Shown: positions 33,301 through 43,789 of the stretch, one piece after another | Numbering within the stretch: the stretch's first letter is position 1 | Layout: each line of letters starts with the position of its first letter | Assembly (NCBI RefSeq): GCF_020497125.1 | Contig: NC_059081.1 | Location: 57,370,768-57,434,767, forward strand | DNA from: Mauremys mutica | Lineage: Eukaryota; Chordata; Testudines; Geoemydidae | Direction: 5' to 3' | Length of the DNA stretch: 64,000 nucleotides | Notes under the pieces: generated by a model | The model's database searches: none | The model's input: the letters and a program-made list of their open reading frames with translations, nothing else | What the model was told of the DNA's origin: nothing | Position numbers and translations under genes: made by a program

Positions 33301-35958
33301 AGCAACTCTCAATGACTCAAAATGGAAGTAACATACAGACAGCTGTAGCATAATTTGATACTCTAACTGGTGAAGGTTGAACTGTAGTTCCTCTGTATCA
33401 GTGCCATTATATATAAATAGAAAAGCAATTAGTATAAAGACAGTCAAGAAATAACTAACCTGAGAAAAACAAAATTTAAAGGGTCAAATAAAATTTGACT
33501 ACATATTTACAAAATGGATTCACGTTTGTAGTAAACTAGGCCAGGCTGGCATTGACAAGAAAGTTACACTTATACGAAAAAATGACTTACGCCTTGTGAT
33601 CTATGCACTCCACAACTTTTCCAAAAGCACCTTCGCCCAGAGTAGCAATAATTTCATCTAAAAGAGAAAAAAATCTCAATCAAAGAAGTAGTGATATTCT
33701 AATTATTCACAAAACTAAATTCTATCAATGCAGATTAATCTAGGCTGTGCCTCTTTAAAAGTGTAACTAAACATCTCTAAGCTAGAATATTTATTTTATT
33801 GAACAACTCTTCAAAACAGTTACTGCTATGTCATTCCAAATTTCATTAACTTCATTTACTATTTTGGAAAATCACTATCAATGTTTAATTTCTAGAGAAA
33901 AAGAAAAACAATCCCCCCACAAAATCAAAATAAAAAAAATTAAAAAAATCAAGAAAGAAAGAAAAGATTTCCAAAGCCCCTGAAATCTTATTCTAAAAGA
34001 AATTATTCTATCTGAAAAGTTAATAAATTTTGAAAAATATTCTATACATCTTGCACTTAGTACGTCTCCACTCTGACAGATCAGGTGACCCTCCTCATCA
34101 TCCTCTACACTCCTGGATCTTTTCCTTCGGTGACTCTTCTGGAAACGGCATGTGGGCGGCACCAAGATCGTCCAGCCAATCAATATACCCGAGTGAATTC
34201 AGGGCAGAATACGAAATTCATTCAGCGGGGAGATATTCAGGCATTCAGATACGCGCCAGGCCACAAACGGTTGGCAGGAGCAATTTCAAATTCAGTCCCC
34301 AGAAATTCACAGGGCACATAGTTTATGTTACAGGAGAAAAACATGGCAAGGAACAGATTTTCAGATAAGATACTCAAAGTGGCAAGGCAACAAAAAATTA
34401 CAACACAATTGTTTTTTCGTTTAAAAAAAATGGTTCACTTGAAGCACTGAAATTTATTTTAGGATTGCAGTGTCCTTGTTTGCAAGTCTAATGCTGTAAA
34501 ACAGCAGGATTTAATATTTACTTGTCTATCTAAAATAGCCTTGTGGCCAAATTAGAATACCCAAGTTAAACAAACCTCAGTTTAAAGTATTCATCTGAAT
34601 TAAACATTCTTCTTGAGTAATATTTCAGAATAAAAAAAAGTCACAAAAAGATAAAATCTACTCCAGGCTTCTTCAGTTAAAGAGTTATCATAAAAGTATA
34701 AACCATATTGTCTTCAACTGTTCTGTCAATTAAAGCTATGCACAACTACATTAAGAGATCAGACAGCATGCCCTGCCAGTGGATAGACAGCATGCATGTC
34801 AGATACTCAAAACCATACTGCACTTGTTTATCAGACATTGTGTTAATTAACAGTTGGGGGGAGAGGGGGAAGGAGGACTGACTGCACACATCTCTCCTTG
34901 TTATTTCAAAGACATTAAAGTTATTAAGTTTAACAAAGGCAAAATTTAAGTAATAGCTTGTACATAAATGCTTTGGATTTTGAGCAAGATGGAAATATGT
35001 ACCTTACATGACGTATGAAGACTTACATTTTAAGATATATGAGGGGCAATACCGACGTTTTAGGTAATTATTAAATAAAGGTAATTAATCAGTGGTTATT
35101 ATTCATTCATCAGTGGAATTCTATCTGATAAACAATTATACGCTCTAGGGTTTAGTGAGTATATCTGTGTGATATAGGAAACTTCTCATCCAAGAGAGGA
35201 AAAAAAATAATCTGTTGTGAATATTAGCAATAAGACCTTCCCGAACTCGCACACTTGACTGCTACTGCTCAGATGAGAAGTTATTTTCCTAAAATAAAAC
35301 AATCACAAGTTTAAAAATTACTCATACCATTTGTGAATGATGATGTGAGGCACTGTGATATGTCTTGTGTTTTCTTTTATAACTACTCCTCCCACTATTG
35401 CCTGAAGACTTGCTACTGTGGTTGTGATAACCATTTTCATGATCTCTGTGATGGTGTCCATTTTCATACACTTGACTGTAATCACTTCTATATTCTTCAA
35501 TGTAACGCCGGTCATGATGATCTCTTTCATTTAAGGACCTGGCTTCCGAATGATGACTAGAAATTAAAAACAAATGAATTCAACGGACATCAATTTTTTT
35601 CAAGTGGAACCATCAAGACAATTCTAACTGGAAAGCTTCGCTCTTTAAATACTTTAATTCTGCAAAATACTGCATCAAGAAAATACTAACAAAACAAGTT
35701 ACAGATGATCTGCTTATGCACTTACTGAAATTTAAACTTAACAGTTCTTAAAACAAAGGCTTAGCAGTTTACTACTATTAAAAATCCAAAATGTATTTAC
35801 CTATCAGACACTTTGGAGTGATTATGTTTGCAGCGCTTGTTCTCCCGTGCACTGCTGTGTGATCTCTTCTTTCTCTTATGGCTGCTACTGCACTTTCTGG
35901 GATCCCAACTTTCCTTTTCATCCCAATCAGGATACTCAGTTCGTTTGGAATGCCGCAT
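27311..35958 (-). CDS. CLK1: Dual-specificity kinase CLK1 (CDC-like kinase 1)
   Basis: Coding exons, 5' to 3' on the - strand: 35958-35801, 35556-35328, 34138-34048, 33657-33591, 32484-32368, 30756-30590, 30511-30417, 30327-30198, 29795-29713, 28709-28630, 27623-27533, 27451-27311. They total 1,449 nt = 482 codons plus stop (human 484). Residues 1-~158 are basic and Ser/His-rich; the kinase domain spans ~160-476. Visible: glycine loop GEGAFGK (167-173), VAVK Lys190, HTDLKPEN with Asp287, DFG Asp324, and the clan signature EHLAMMER (385-392). Known role: a nuclear kinase that phosphorylates SR splicing factors. The ATG is the first triplet of its exon. The gene converges on BZW1 and its frame is intact. 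The hydrophilic N-terminal region is the least conserved part. Confidence 0.97.
27640..29700. other. CLK1 introns 11 and 10: no element recognised
   Basis: Apart from the exon at 28630-28709, this 2-kb AT-rich stretch shows no recognisable repeat, RNA gene or second reading frame. Confidence 0.5.
31259..31334. mobile_element. hAT terminal fragment
   Basis: CAGTGGTTCTCAACCAGGGG is a hAT-type terminus. The element runs only about 70 bp before being interrupted by the next hAT insertion and no right terminus is seen. CLK1 intron 6. Confidence 0.5.
31335..31846. mobile_element. hAT non-autonomous element, 512 bp
   Basis: Ends CAGGGTTGGGCAAACT and AGTTTGCCCACCTCTG; identical GTCTAAGC octamers at 31327-31334 and 31847-31854. 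Its interior (GGCCCGAGAGCCACATC, then GC-rich, then TGGCAGGCC) is non-coding. The frames of up to 186 codons crossing it have no family signature. It lies in CLK1 intron 6, inside or beside an older hAT fragment. Confidence 0.92.
32485..33590. other. CLK1 intron 5: nothing recognised
   Basis: 1.1 kb of AT-rich intron with no supported repeat or RNA. Confidence 0.5.
34048..34138 (-). CDS. CLK1: CLK1 exon 4, 91-nt regulated cassette
   Basis: This coding exon ([20 protein letters not shown]... ending with the first base of the Tyr160 codon) is 91 nt, so skipping it shifts the frame before the kinase domain. In mammals the equivalent exon is skipped to give a kinase-dead CLK1-T form, and the introns on either side are retained in nuclear transcripts. 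The exon length, its position and the short 390-nt downstream intron are all kept here. Confidence 0.85.
34139..35327. other. CLK1: CLK1 intron 3 (candidate detained intron)
   Basis: 1,189 nt without recognisable repeats, unlike most other long introns in the window. This is the position of an intron known to be retained in mammalian CLK1 pre-mRNA. Confidence 0.45.
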
Positions 35959-36659
35959 CTGTCAGGGACAAGCCAATTCCCCCTTTAAATTACATCCCAA
36001 ATATAATTACAATTTACCAATACAATGTAATATAAATTGCAGACTGATCTAAACTGCTAACAGAGATTAAAATAGTTTAGTCTTCCCAGTGAACTTTATG
36101 GTTTTGTAGAATTCTTTTTGCTCCACCCCCTAAATGAGTTTTTGGTCTCAAAAAAACAAGACATCTATAGAGAGATGTGGACCAACAATCTAACCTCTTA
36201 TAGGAAATTCTATCAACTCAAATATTTTTACTCTAGCAGGGACCACTCATTCTTCAAATTCCACCCTCCATTAAATCAATTTTTGAGCAAAAAGTGTTTA
36301 CCTCAACATCCAGCCAACATGCTTTTAAAAGCTAGCAACGTACTTCATGTATTTTAACAGATTTAAAAATTTTATTAAAGTTACTATTTAAAAAATGATA
36401 TAATACACAGGTTAAGAAATGAGTGTGTGTCTATCTGGGTATAGTGCCTAGATTATCCACTAATACAAAGTTTGTTTTAAAAAAGTCACAACACACATTA
36501 GTACACAATTAGCAATAACCCAAATTTAAGTGAATAAATTTAACAATACAGTTAGTTTAGATATCAGAATCCAAATACTCTGACACATCATTCATGAAAA
36601 GTTATTTAGAGAGCTAGTTGATTGTGGAAAGCAAATATAGCAATGAGTGAAGATATGCA

Positions 36660-36812
36660 TACTTCCATCTTTTCATGTTCTCTGTATGTATAAATATCTC
36701 CTGTGTGTTCCATTCTATGCATCCAAAGAAGTGAGCTGTAGCTCACCAAAGCTTATGCTGAAATAAATTTGTTAGTCTCTAAGGTGCCACAAGTACTCCT
36801 ATTCTTTTTGCG
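36660..36812 (+). mobile_element. Penelope-like element terminal fragment
   Basis: It contains GCATCCAAAGAAGTGAGCTG, TAGCTCACCAAAGCTTATGC, AATAAATTTGTTAGTCTC, AAGGTGCCACAAGTACTCC and TATTCTTTTTGCGGA in this order. This is the same architecture as the copies at 38.5 and 43.7 kb (purine core, short GAGCTGTAGCTC hairpin, then GTTAGTCT and AGGTGCCACA). Non-coding; CLK1 intron 1. Confidence 0.65.
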
Positions 36813-37430
36813 GATTGCCCCTCAGTAATTAAGAATTTAGGGTAGGTTGTACATTTAGAAAATACAATCCACGAGGAAAGTATTGCAAACCTTCCTCCTC
36901 CTATTACACCTACCAGTCAAGCCGCTACCAAAATACACTGTGAACTGTTTAAATGTACTCAGTCTGATTAAATTTATTGCAAAGGGGAAGAGTAGGAAAT
37001 GAAAAAATATCACTCAAAGCTTCTCTCCTAGGCCACCTTTCAGCCATAAACCAATTCAAGTTCCTAACACACACTCCTGCCACACAAATAAAATAAATAT
37101 GAACCTGACACCTTGTATCCCCATTTAGAGATTTCGCAGTGCCTGCAACGCTAGCAATCCTGCTGCCCTTGTATTTTCAGGCGCTCTCTAATGCATTAGT
37201 CTGATGAGTCGGGGAGGGAAAACAACATTGCCGTTCACTCTAGACTGGGGCGCTTCAGCTAATCCTTCCCATGGGCGCTCAGCATCGGCCTTTCTTACTG
37301 AGAGACCCCGTAGCTCTCCACGAACGAGGCAGGGACTGGCCGAGCTGGCCACTGCGGGCACCTCGCTACACGTGTTAAGCCTCTTCCAGGTTTGCGGAGT
37401 CACTAATGTCCCAATAGGTTTGCAGCCCAT
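36813..37430. other. CLK1 intron 1: nothing recognised
   Basis: Unremarkable until the GC content rises near 37,200 at the edge of the CLK1 CpG island. Confidence 0.5.
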
Positions 37431-37925
37431 CGTCCGTGACCTGCAGCTCTTTCCCCCCCACGCCCCGAATACCAGAGGCAGCTAAACCCCTTAGGGCGAG
37501 GCAGGCACATGCCCTGGCCCCGCGAGGCCGCGGCCTGCGCCTCTCCCCACGGGACCAGCCGCAGCCATTTTCTCGCCGTCCGGCGCAGACAGACACAACA
37601 TGGCGGCGGGGGGGGGGGCTCCTACCCGGATTAACGCATTTAACGGCCGCCACAACCCCAGCGGAGCCTTCACGGGGTAGGGCGGCTCCAGGCGGCGGAA
37701 CCAGGGTCCTACCCGCACCCCCCACAGGGAACAACAACCCCCCCCCCGCTGCCCCCTCCAACCCGTGCGGGGACAATACCCCGGGCTTCAAGCAGGGCCA
37801 GGGCCGGCGATATCTGCCCGTCCCCCGCTAGACTAGGGCAGGAAACGACACCCCCACCACAGACACACGGGCGGGGGGCAACGCCCCCCAACTCCCCTTT
37901 ACCTCACCGCCAACCAGCGACTCAC

Positions 37926-38045
37926 CGCTCCGGCTAGTGCCGCTGCTACTTCAGGGGGGGTCTGCTGCTGCTGAGCCGCCGAGTCCGCCCTACACACACA
38001 AAATGGTGCCGCCGACTGCTAGAACCTTCTGGAGCGGGGAAACGC
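37926..38045 (-). other. CLK1: CLK1 probable non-coding exon 1
   Basis: On the - strand, GC-rich 5'UTR sequence leads to a strong donor GGAGCG|GTGAGTCG (GT at 37925-37924). It would splice to the acceptor directly before the ATG at 35958. The 5' limit is estimated. Confidence 0.55.
38021..38035. promoter_or_regulatory. Heat-shock-element-like motif
   Basis: AGAACCTTCTGGAGC reads nGAAn-nTTCn-nGAGn: two perfect alternating units and a third with one mismatch. It lies at or just upstream of the CLK1 first exon. CLK1 is known to take part in splicing recovery after heat shock, so the placement is suggestive; binding is not shown. Confidence 0.4.
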
Positions 38046-38177
38046 GTCACACAGGGGTGCGCATGCGCAGGTCCGTTCGGCTGTTCTGCGGGGCGGGAGG
38101 GAGATAGGCGCGCGCGCCCGCAAGTCCCGGAGAAAAGCGCGTCCTCGTGACTGATTGTACTTGCGCGGTGCGCTTAG

Positions 38178-38185
38178 TGACGTCA
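38178..38185. promoter_or_regulatory. Consensus CRE palindrome
   Basis: TGACGTCA, the full CREB/ATF site, lies within the island about 150 bp upstream of the likely CLK1 start. Confidence 0.45.
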
Positions 38186-38417
38186 GGGGTGTTGGTGCTG
38201 CAGGGGGACGGTCTCGGTTTCTATGGCTGCCCCGCCACATGGCCCATGTCTTTCTCAGCCAGGCCCTGCCAGTGCTTCCAGGGAACACCGCCAGAGAGGG
38301 GGGCCGGGGGCCGGACGGGGTCATGGGGTTCAATCCCTCCTTAGCGCCCCTGCCGAGGGGTTAACAGGGGATGAACTACTTACCTGTGAAGTACTTATGG
38401 TAACCACTCTGTCCCAC

Positions 38418-38666
38418 CTTGTATTTAGCTGAAGCAGCAAAGAATCCTGTGGCACCTTATAGACTAATAGACGTTTTGCAGCATGAGCTTTCGTGGGTGA
38501 ATACCCACTTCTTCAGATGCAAGTCTTGCATCTGAAGAAGTGGGTATTCACCCACGAAAGCTCATGCTGCAAAACGTCTGTTAGTCTATAAGGTGCCACA
38601 GGATTCTTTGCTGCTTCTACAGAACCAGACTAACACGGCTACCCCTCTGATACTTGTATTTAGCTG
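38418..38666. mobile_element. Palindromic Penelope-like insertion with 14-bp target duplication
   Basis: Identical CTTGTATTTAGCTG at 38418-38431 and 38653-38666 flank the insert. Its core is two 93-nt arms (38431-38523 and 38525-38617), reverse complements with one difference (T38468 against G38580, which would pair as G-U in RNA), around a single T. A unique tail follows, ending ACACGGCTACCCCTCTGATA. Each arm has a hammerhead-like block: CTGAAGA, a GTGGGT/ACCCAC hairpin with ATTC loop, then GAAA. Penelope-like elements are known for such inverted ends and ribozyme motifs. Confidence 0.85.
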
Positions 38667-38866
38667 TCACTCTGGGCATGGCTACACAGCAGCAGAAAAC
38701 CTGTGGCTGGCCAGGTCAGGTGATTTTGGGTTGAGGGGCTATAAAATTGCAGTGAATGTGCTCAGGCTGGACCCCAGCTACTCTGGACTCCTGTGGGAAG
38801 GGAATAAGGATGTCTCAGATCCTGGCTGCAGGCCAATCCCAATACCTACACTGCTGTTTTAGCCCA

Positions 38867-39365
38867 GTGGGCCCGACCTTTTATTGCAGTTTGGACATAC
38901 TCTGAAAGCCTTTCCTAGAAGAAGACCTCTGTGTAGCTCAAAAGCTGGTCTTCTCTCACCAACAGAAGTTGGGCCAATAAAAGATATTACCTCAGCCACC
39001 TTTTCTTTCTAATATCCTAGGACAGGGGTCGGCAACCTTTCGGAAGCAGTGTGCCGAGTCTTCATTTATTCACTCTAGTTTAAGGTTTCGTGTGCCACTA
39101 ATACATTTTAACGTTTTTAGAAGGGCTCTTTCTATAAGTTTATAATATATAACTAAACTATTGTATGTAAAGTAAACAAGGTTTTAAAAATGTTTAAGAA
39201 GCTTCATTTAAAATTAAATTAAAATGCAAAGCCCCCCAGACCGGTGGCCAGGACCCAGGCAGTGTGAGTGCCACTGAAAATCAGCTCGTGTGCTGCCTTC
39301 GGCACACGTGCCATAGGTTGCCTACCTCTATCCTAGGACCAACGTGGCTACCTCACCACTCCAAA
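38867..39365. mobile_element. Penelope-like terminal fragment split by a hAT
   Basis: Left of the hAT are TGTAGCTCAAAAGCTGG, CACCAACAGAAGTTGGGCC, AATAAAAGATATTACCTC and TAATATCCTAGGA. Right of it, CCTAGGACCAACGTGGCTAC completes the same terminal block found at 2240-3613. The hAT at 39023-39330 is thus younger than this fragment. Confidence 0.7.
39023..39330. mobile_element. hAT non-autonomous element, 308 bp, nested
   Basis: CAGGGGTCGGCAACCT at the left and AGGTTGCCTACCTCTA at the right are inverted termini. Identical TCCTAGGA octamers flank it (39015-39022, 39331-39338). It interrupts the Penelope-like terminal block. Confidence 0.9.
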
Positions 39366-39691
39366 CAACTTTTGAAAAGATACAGCAGCAATTCAGTGGT
39401 ATTGTAGCAACACTGCAAACAATGTGCTTTTAAGAATAGATATGTGACTTATGTCTTGGTTTGAAATGAAGCTTGTGATACTGGATTTTAACATTATATG
39501 TTTTTTAGTTTTACTGTAGCTCTGGGTAGCCATGATGCACTGCACTATTCATGTTAATAGTGTCTGGCACCTTAGGAAAATTTTCATCCTTCTGTCCTGC
39601 TGGTAGTGTGGCAGGCAAACATGCAATCACTTGCTTTCATCTTCTCCTGCTGTTGCCATTGGTTACTACGGACAGAGGTAGAAGATACAAG

Positions 39692-40497
39692 TAGGGTTGC
39701 CATTTGCCAACTTTCTAATCACACAAAACTGAACACCCCTGCCCTACCCCAATCTCTGAGGCCCCACACAAGCCCTGTCCCTTCTCAGAAGGCCACACCC
39801 ACCACTCACTCCATCCCCCTCCCTCCATCCCTCACTCTTCCCTACCCTCACTCACTTTCAGTGGGTTGGTGCAGGGGGTTGAGGTGTGGGAGGGGGTATG
39901 GGCTCTGGGCTGCAGGTGTGGGCTCGGATAGGGCCAGAGATGAGGGGTTTGGGGTGTGAGAGGGGACTCTGGGCTGGGGCAGGGTGCGGGGGGGGGGGGG
40001 TTGAGAGCTCCAGCTGGGAGTGGGACTGGGGATGAGGGGTTTGCAGTGCGGGAGGGGGCTCTGGGCTGTGATAGGGGGTTGGGTGCGGGGTCTCAGCGAT
40101 GCTTACCGCGGCTCCGAGGAAGTGGCCGCCAGGTCCCTGCAGCCTCTAGGCACATGGGCAGCCAGGCAGCTCTGCATGGTGTGCGCTGCCTTCGCACCCA
40201 CAGACACCCCCCCTGCAGCTCCCATTGGTCACAGTTCCCAATCAATGGGAGCTGCGGAGCTGGTATTCAGGGTGGGTGCAGTGTGTGGAGCCTCCCAGTC
40301 CCTGGCCAACCCAGCACCTAGGGGCCGCAGGGACCTGGAAGCAGGAGCAGCGCGGAGCCAGGGCAGGTAGGGAGCCCGGGCCTCTGCTGCGCCATCAACT
40401 GGACTTTTAACAGCCCAGTCGGCGGGGCTGATGGGAGCCGCCAGAGTCCCTTTTCGACTGGGCGTTCTAGTCAAAAACTGGATGCCTGGCAACCCTA
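39692..40497. mobile_element. hAT non-autonomous element, 806 bp
   Basis: Ends TAGGGTTGCCA and TGGCAACCCTA are perfect 11-bp inverted repeats. Identical GATACAAG octamers flank it (39684-39691, 40498-40505). The interior has G-rich GGGTTTGGGGTGTGAGAGGG-type repeats and a CAGCTCCCATTGG / CAATGGGAGCTG inverted module. The open frames of 116-135 codons are artefacts. Confidence 0.92.
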
Positions 40498-40505
40498 GAT
40501 ACAAG

Positions 40506-42568
40506 CAATGCAGAGCAAATATAACCCAGGCTTTGAGCTGTGAAAAGGAATGAGGAATATATGGCAACATCAATAAGCTAATAAGCAGAATCAGAAGCCC
40601 CAGGAAGTGAGAAAGCAGCCACCATAGGACAGGCACAACATAATTTCACTGTACAGCCTCCCCATCTCACAAGTTTGACCCAAGAAACTGTTTTTCTTCT
40701 GTAGATAAATATAGCTTTACTATCTAGTGCAACTAGGGATTTGTTATTTCCATTAGCATGAAAGCATTAATTTGCAGATGGACTTGGTTAATTGACAGTG
40801 GGCCCAATTCAACCCTGGTGTAAACTGTATTGAATTTAACTGGATGCAGCTCTATTGAATCAGGGCTGAATTTGGTCCATTGTTTTATTGCAGGAATTTA
40901 TACCAACTCCACTGCCGCACCCTGTGTTGGAATATTTAAATAGCATGCCTCAAAGATAATGATATGTAAGCAGCTTTCCTGTACTGTCAAATGAGAGGAC
41001 TGAAATGCTGAATCTTTCACCATTTCCATTTGGAATAATGATTTTAATTAATTAGTCTATATGAACAAATAATTTAATGTCAGTTACACCCCTACTTTTT
41101 CTGGTGTTTTGAAACAGTCTAAATTCTAACTGTTATTGCTAACCCCTTACATGTGACACTGACCACATCAAAGTAAATCTCCATTAGAAACTCCTGTCAG
41201 CCTGCACTCCTATTGAGATTCAGCACTGACAAGCAGCTCTAAAGCAGCATGAGTATCTAAACACGTTTAAACACACTACCTCCTTTCCAACCTGCAAATT
41301 GGCTGGTTTTAAGCCTCTTATACTTTCTCACACAACAAATGTATTGTCTGTTCTTAGGGACAAAATAATAATACTTTGATACATAGGGAATGCATTTGAT
41401 TTATGGGTCTCAATGCTTTACAACTCAACCTGTATTATCCCCATTTTACTGAGAGGGATACAGATGCATGGGAATTGAGTGACCTACCTAAGGTTACAGA
41501 GCAAGTCTGTCACAGGGTTGGGAATAGAACTCAGAAATCTCTTGAAACCCAATTTCCCAAATTAACCATTTGTGAATACTCTCTTCATATTCAAAGCACT
41601 CCACAAACATTAATTATTCCTAAAACTAATTTCAACAATGGAAAGAGGCATCAGAGCAGATTTTACATAATTCAAAGAATCACATAAAATCATCATCTTC
41701 CCCTTCGAAAGTAGAACAGTGCATGATCCAAACAGGTCATCTGTATTTGATGGGGATTTGCATGGGAAGTGTATTCAGTGCCAGTGATAAGACACTGAGG
41801 TGGAAAGCAGTAAGTCAGAAGGGAGATGAAAAACAGCTGTTTGGACCTTTACAATTATGAGCTCCTTAGTAATTTGTTTGTATATGGCTTCTTGGGACAA
41901 GCAATCTATTGTTTTTCTTATACTGGTCATTTCTTTCCCTCTCTTTTTGATGACTTTAGGATAATAAGGTTGCATTAAGAAAAAAGTACCTTAGTCCCAC
42001 AGTCAGGGGTCATTGGAGATGCAGCGCACTGCTACTTCACAGAATGCTCATAGAGATACCTACCCTAGACCAGCAAGACTGACTTTTATGGAGCATCAGG
42101 ACAGTTAGTTGCTATGCTTGTTACTACAAGTATTACAGGACACTCATCAATACATCTGGCTCAGGGCTGGGTCCCACCTGAGCAAAAACTGAAGCATACC
42201 AAATTAAGTGAGATTCTTTTTGGGATTCTGGCAAGTAGGAACTGAGGATAGTATCAGCAAGTTTATTTTACTTTCAAGCAAGGGCTTACGAGGAGAAAGA
42301 GAAGGGGCACAAAATAATTTTAAGGCTGCACTCTTTACAAATGGAGGCTCCTGGGCTTCACTTGTCAGAGGGTTCCTTTCTGTCATCGTCATTACATTGC
42401 CCTAGGTCACTGTAGCTCTTATCCCACAACACACTGCTTTCTACTAGGCCCATCTTCCCTCTGCCCCTATTACTTGTGGAGTAACAGGAGGAAAAGGAAG
42501 TTATGAATGCATGGTCATCTAGTATTCTTGAACAGTAGCTGTGCAGAGACATGAACATTTATACTACC
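40506..42568. other. Intergenic region between CLK1 and PPIL3
   Basis: No gene. Around 40,795-40,900 there is an old repeat-like tract (CAATTCAACCCTGGTGTAAA, then CTATTGAATCAGGGCTGAAT). A MIR lies at 41,405-41,545. The rest is AT-rich and unremarkable. Confidence 0.5.
41405..41545 (-). repeat. MIR SINE
   Basis: CCCCATTTTACTGAGAGGGA, TGACCTACCTAAGGTTACAG, AGCAAGTCTGTCACAGG and TTGGGAATAGAACTCAG follow the MIR consensus in reverse orientation, moderately diverged. Confidence 0.7.
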
Positions 42569-43628
42569 TGTGACAGAATGTACCTGTATCCACACCCCAC
42601 ATCCTATTGTAATAATCTTTGCACAAAGCATACCTTGTATAGAATCATTTCCTGGTCATTATCATCCTGACAAAATGTGTAGCAACATTGCATGTAAAGT
42701 CATGAGATTCCACTGTAATGTGTTATTAATTCATGTTCCAAACTGAGGTTGGCAAACAGGTCTGTCTCAAACACAGGAATGTGTGCTCTGCTTAATTTGC
42801 ATTTAAGCAGTAAACAGAGTCATCAAACAGGAAGGGAAACAAAGGGCACTCAAACAGGTGAGGAAAAAGTAGCCACGAACATTGTGCCCTATATTCTTTG
42901 TCTCCTTAATCTCAGCTGGAAATGTTTTTCAAGAGGGGGACTGACACTCTAAAAAAGAAAGACAAACACCCTAAGATATCCCCTCTCTCTCTCTGCCCAT
43001 CAATTCACAGCACCCAAAGGAATAAAGGAAGTAGATATTGGACTGGAGAAGGAGTCCTGACCTAAGAAGTTTGATCAGTAAGACTGCTGAAAACATGTGG
43101 TGAGAAATTTTGCTTTAATCAGATATAGTGAGTTCAGGTAGGCACCAGTGGCATTTTAACTTTATTTCTTTGTAACCATTTCTGACTTTTATGCCTCATT
43201 ACTTGTACTCACTTAAAATCTCTCTGTGTAGTTAATAAATTTGTTTTATCTAATCCAGTGTGTGTAAACTGAAGTGTCTGGGAAACTCCATTTAGGATGG
43301 CAAGTTATGTGCATATTAGTGCTGTTAAAAGCAAATAATGGACTGTTTATAAACTTGCATTATCCAGGAGAAGCCTGGACAATGTAGGACATAGAGTCTT
43401 CCCCCACTCCCAGAAATGTAAGACTTGGAGTATATTGGGGTCACCCTCCAGTATAGCCACAGCTGGTAAGAGCCAAGTTATGGCTGGCCGGCTGCAGCAT
43501 GCATACTGACATAGCTGGGAGTGACTTGCATTCTGGAGGCTGTTAGTGAGCACTCCAGGCTGGAGCCTACTGCAGTGAGGCATTATAAAGGACTGGGGTG
43601 ACAGTGACTCATTAGTCTGGATTGTACA
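42569..43628. repeat. LTR-like element, ~1.06 kb
   Basis: Begins TGTGACAGAATGT and ends ATTGTACA. Flanking pentamers CTACC and CTAGA agree at 3 of 5, so a target duplication is possible but weak. Contains AATAAA near 43,234 (TAGTTAATAAATTTG) and a GT-rich stretch after it, as expected at an LTR poly(A) site. No internal coding domain; most likely a solo LTR of unassigned family. Confidence 0.5.
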
Positions 43629-43655
43629 CTAGAAAAAAATCACACTATCATGTTC

Positions 43656-43789
43656 AGTATCAGAGGGGTAGCCGTGTTAGTCTGGATCTGTAAAAGCAGC
43701 ATGCGACGAAGTGGGTATTCACCCACGAAAGCTCATGCTCCAAAACGTCTGTTAGTCTATAAGGTGCCACAAGACTCTTTGCTGCTTTT
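43656..43789 (+). mobile_element. Penelope-like element terminal copy with 12-bp target duplication
   Basis: ACTATCATGTTC flanks the insert at 43644-43655 and 43790-43801. The insert starts AGTATCAGAGGGGTAGCCG and carries GCGACGAAGTGGGTATTCAC, CCACGAAAGCTCATGCTCC, AAAACGTCTGTTAGTC and AAGGTGCCACAAGACTC. It is a single-orientation version of the palindrome at 38.4 kb. Confidence 0.8.

Larger units (their letters stand above)
37430..38345 (-). promoter_or_regulatory. CLK1: CpG island promoter of CLK1
   Basis: CpG-dense DNA around the donor of the CLK1 non-coding first exon (GAGCG|GTGAGT on the - strand, last exon base 37926). Candidate sites are a heat-shock-element-like motif at 38021-38035 and a perfect palindromic CRE (TGACGTCA) at 38178-38185. 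No TATA box is obvious. Poly-C runs at about 37,607 and 37,740 break up the island. Frames read across it are compositional. Confidence 0.7.

Noticed and set aside
37375..37831. Frames of 131 and 138 codons
   Set aside because: CpG island of CLK1, compositional; they also cross homopolymer C-runs.
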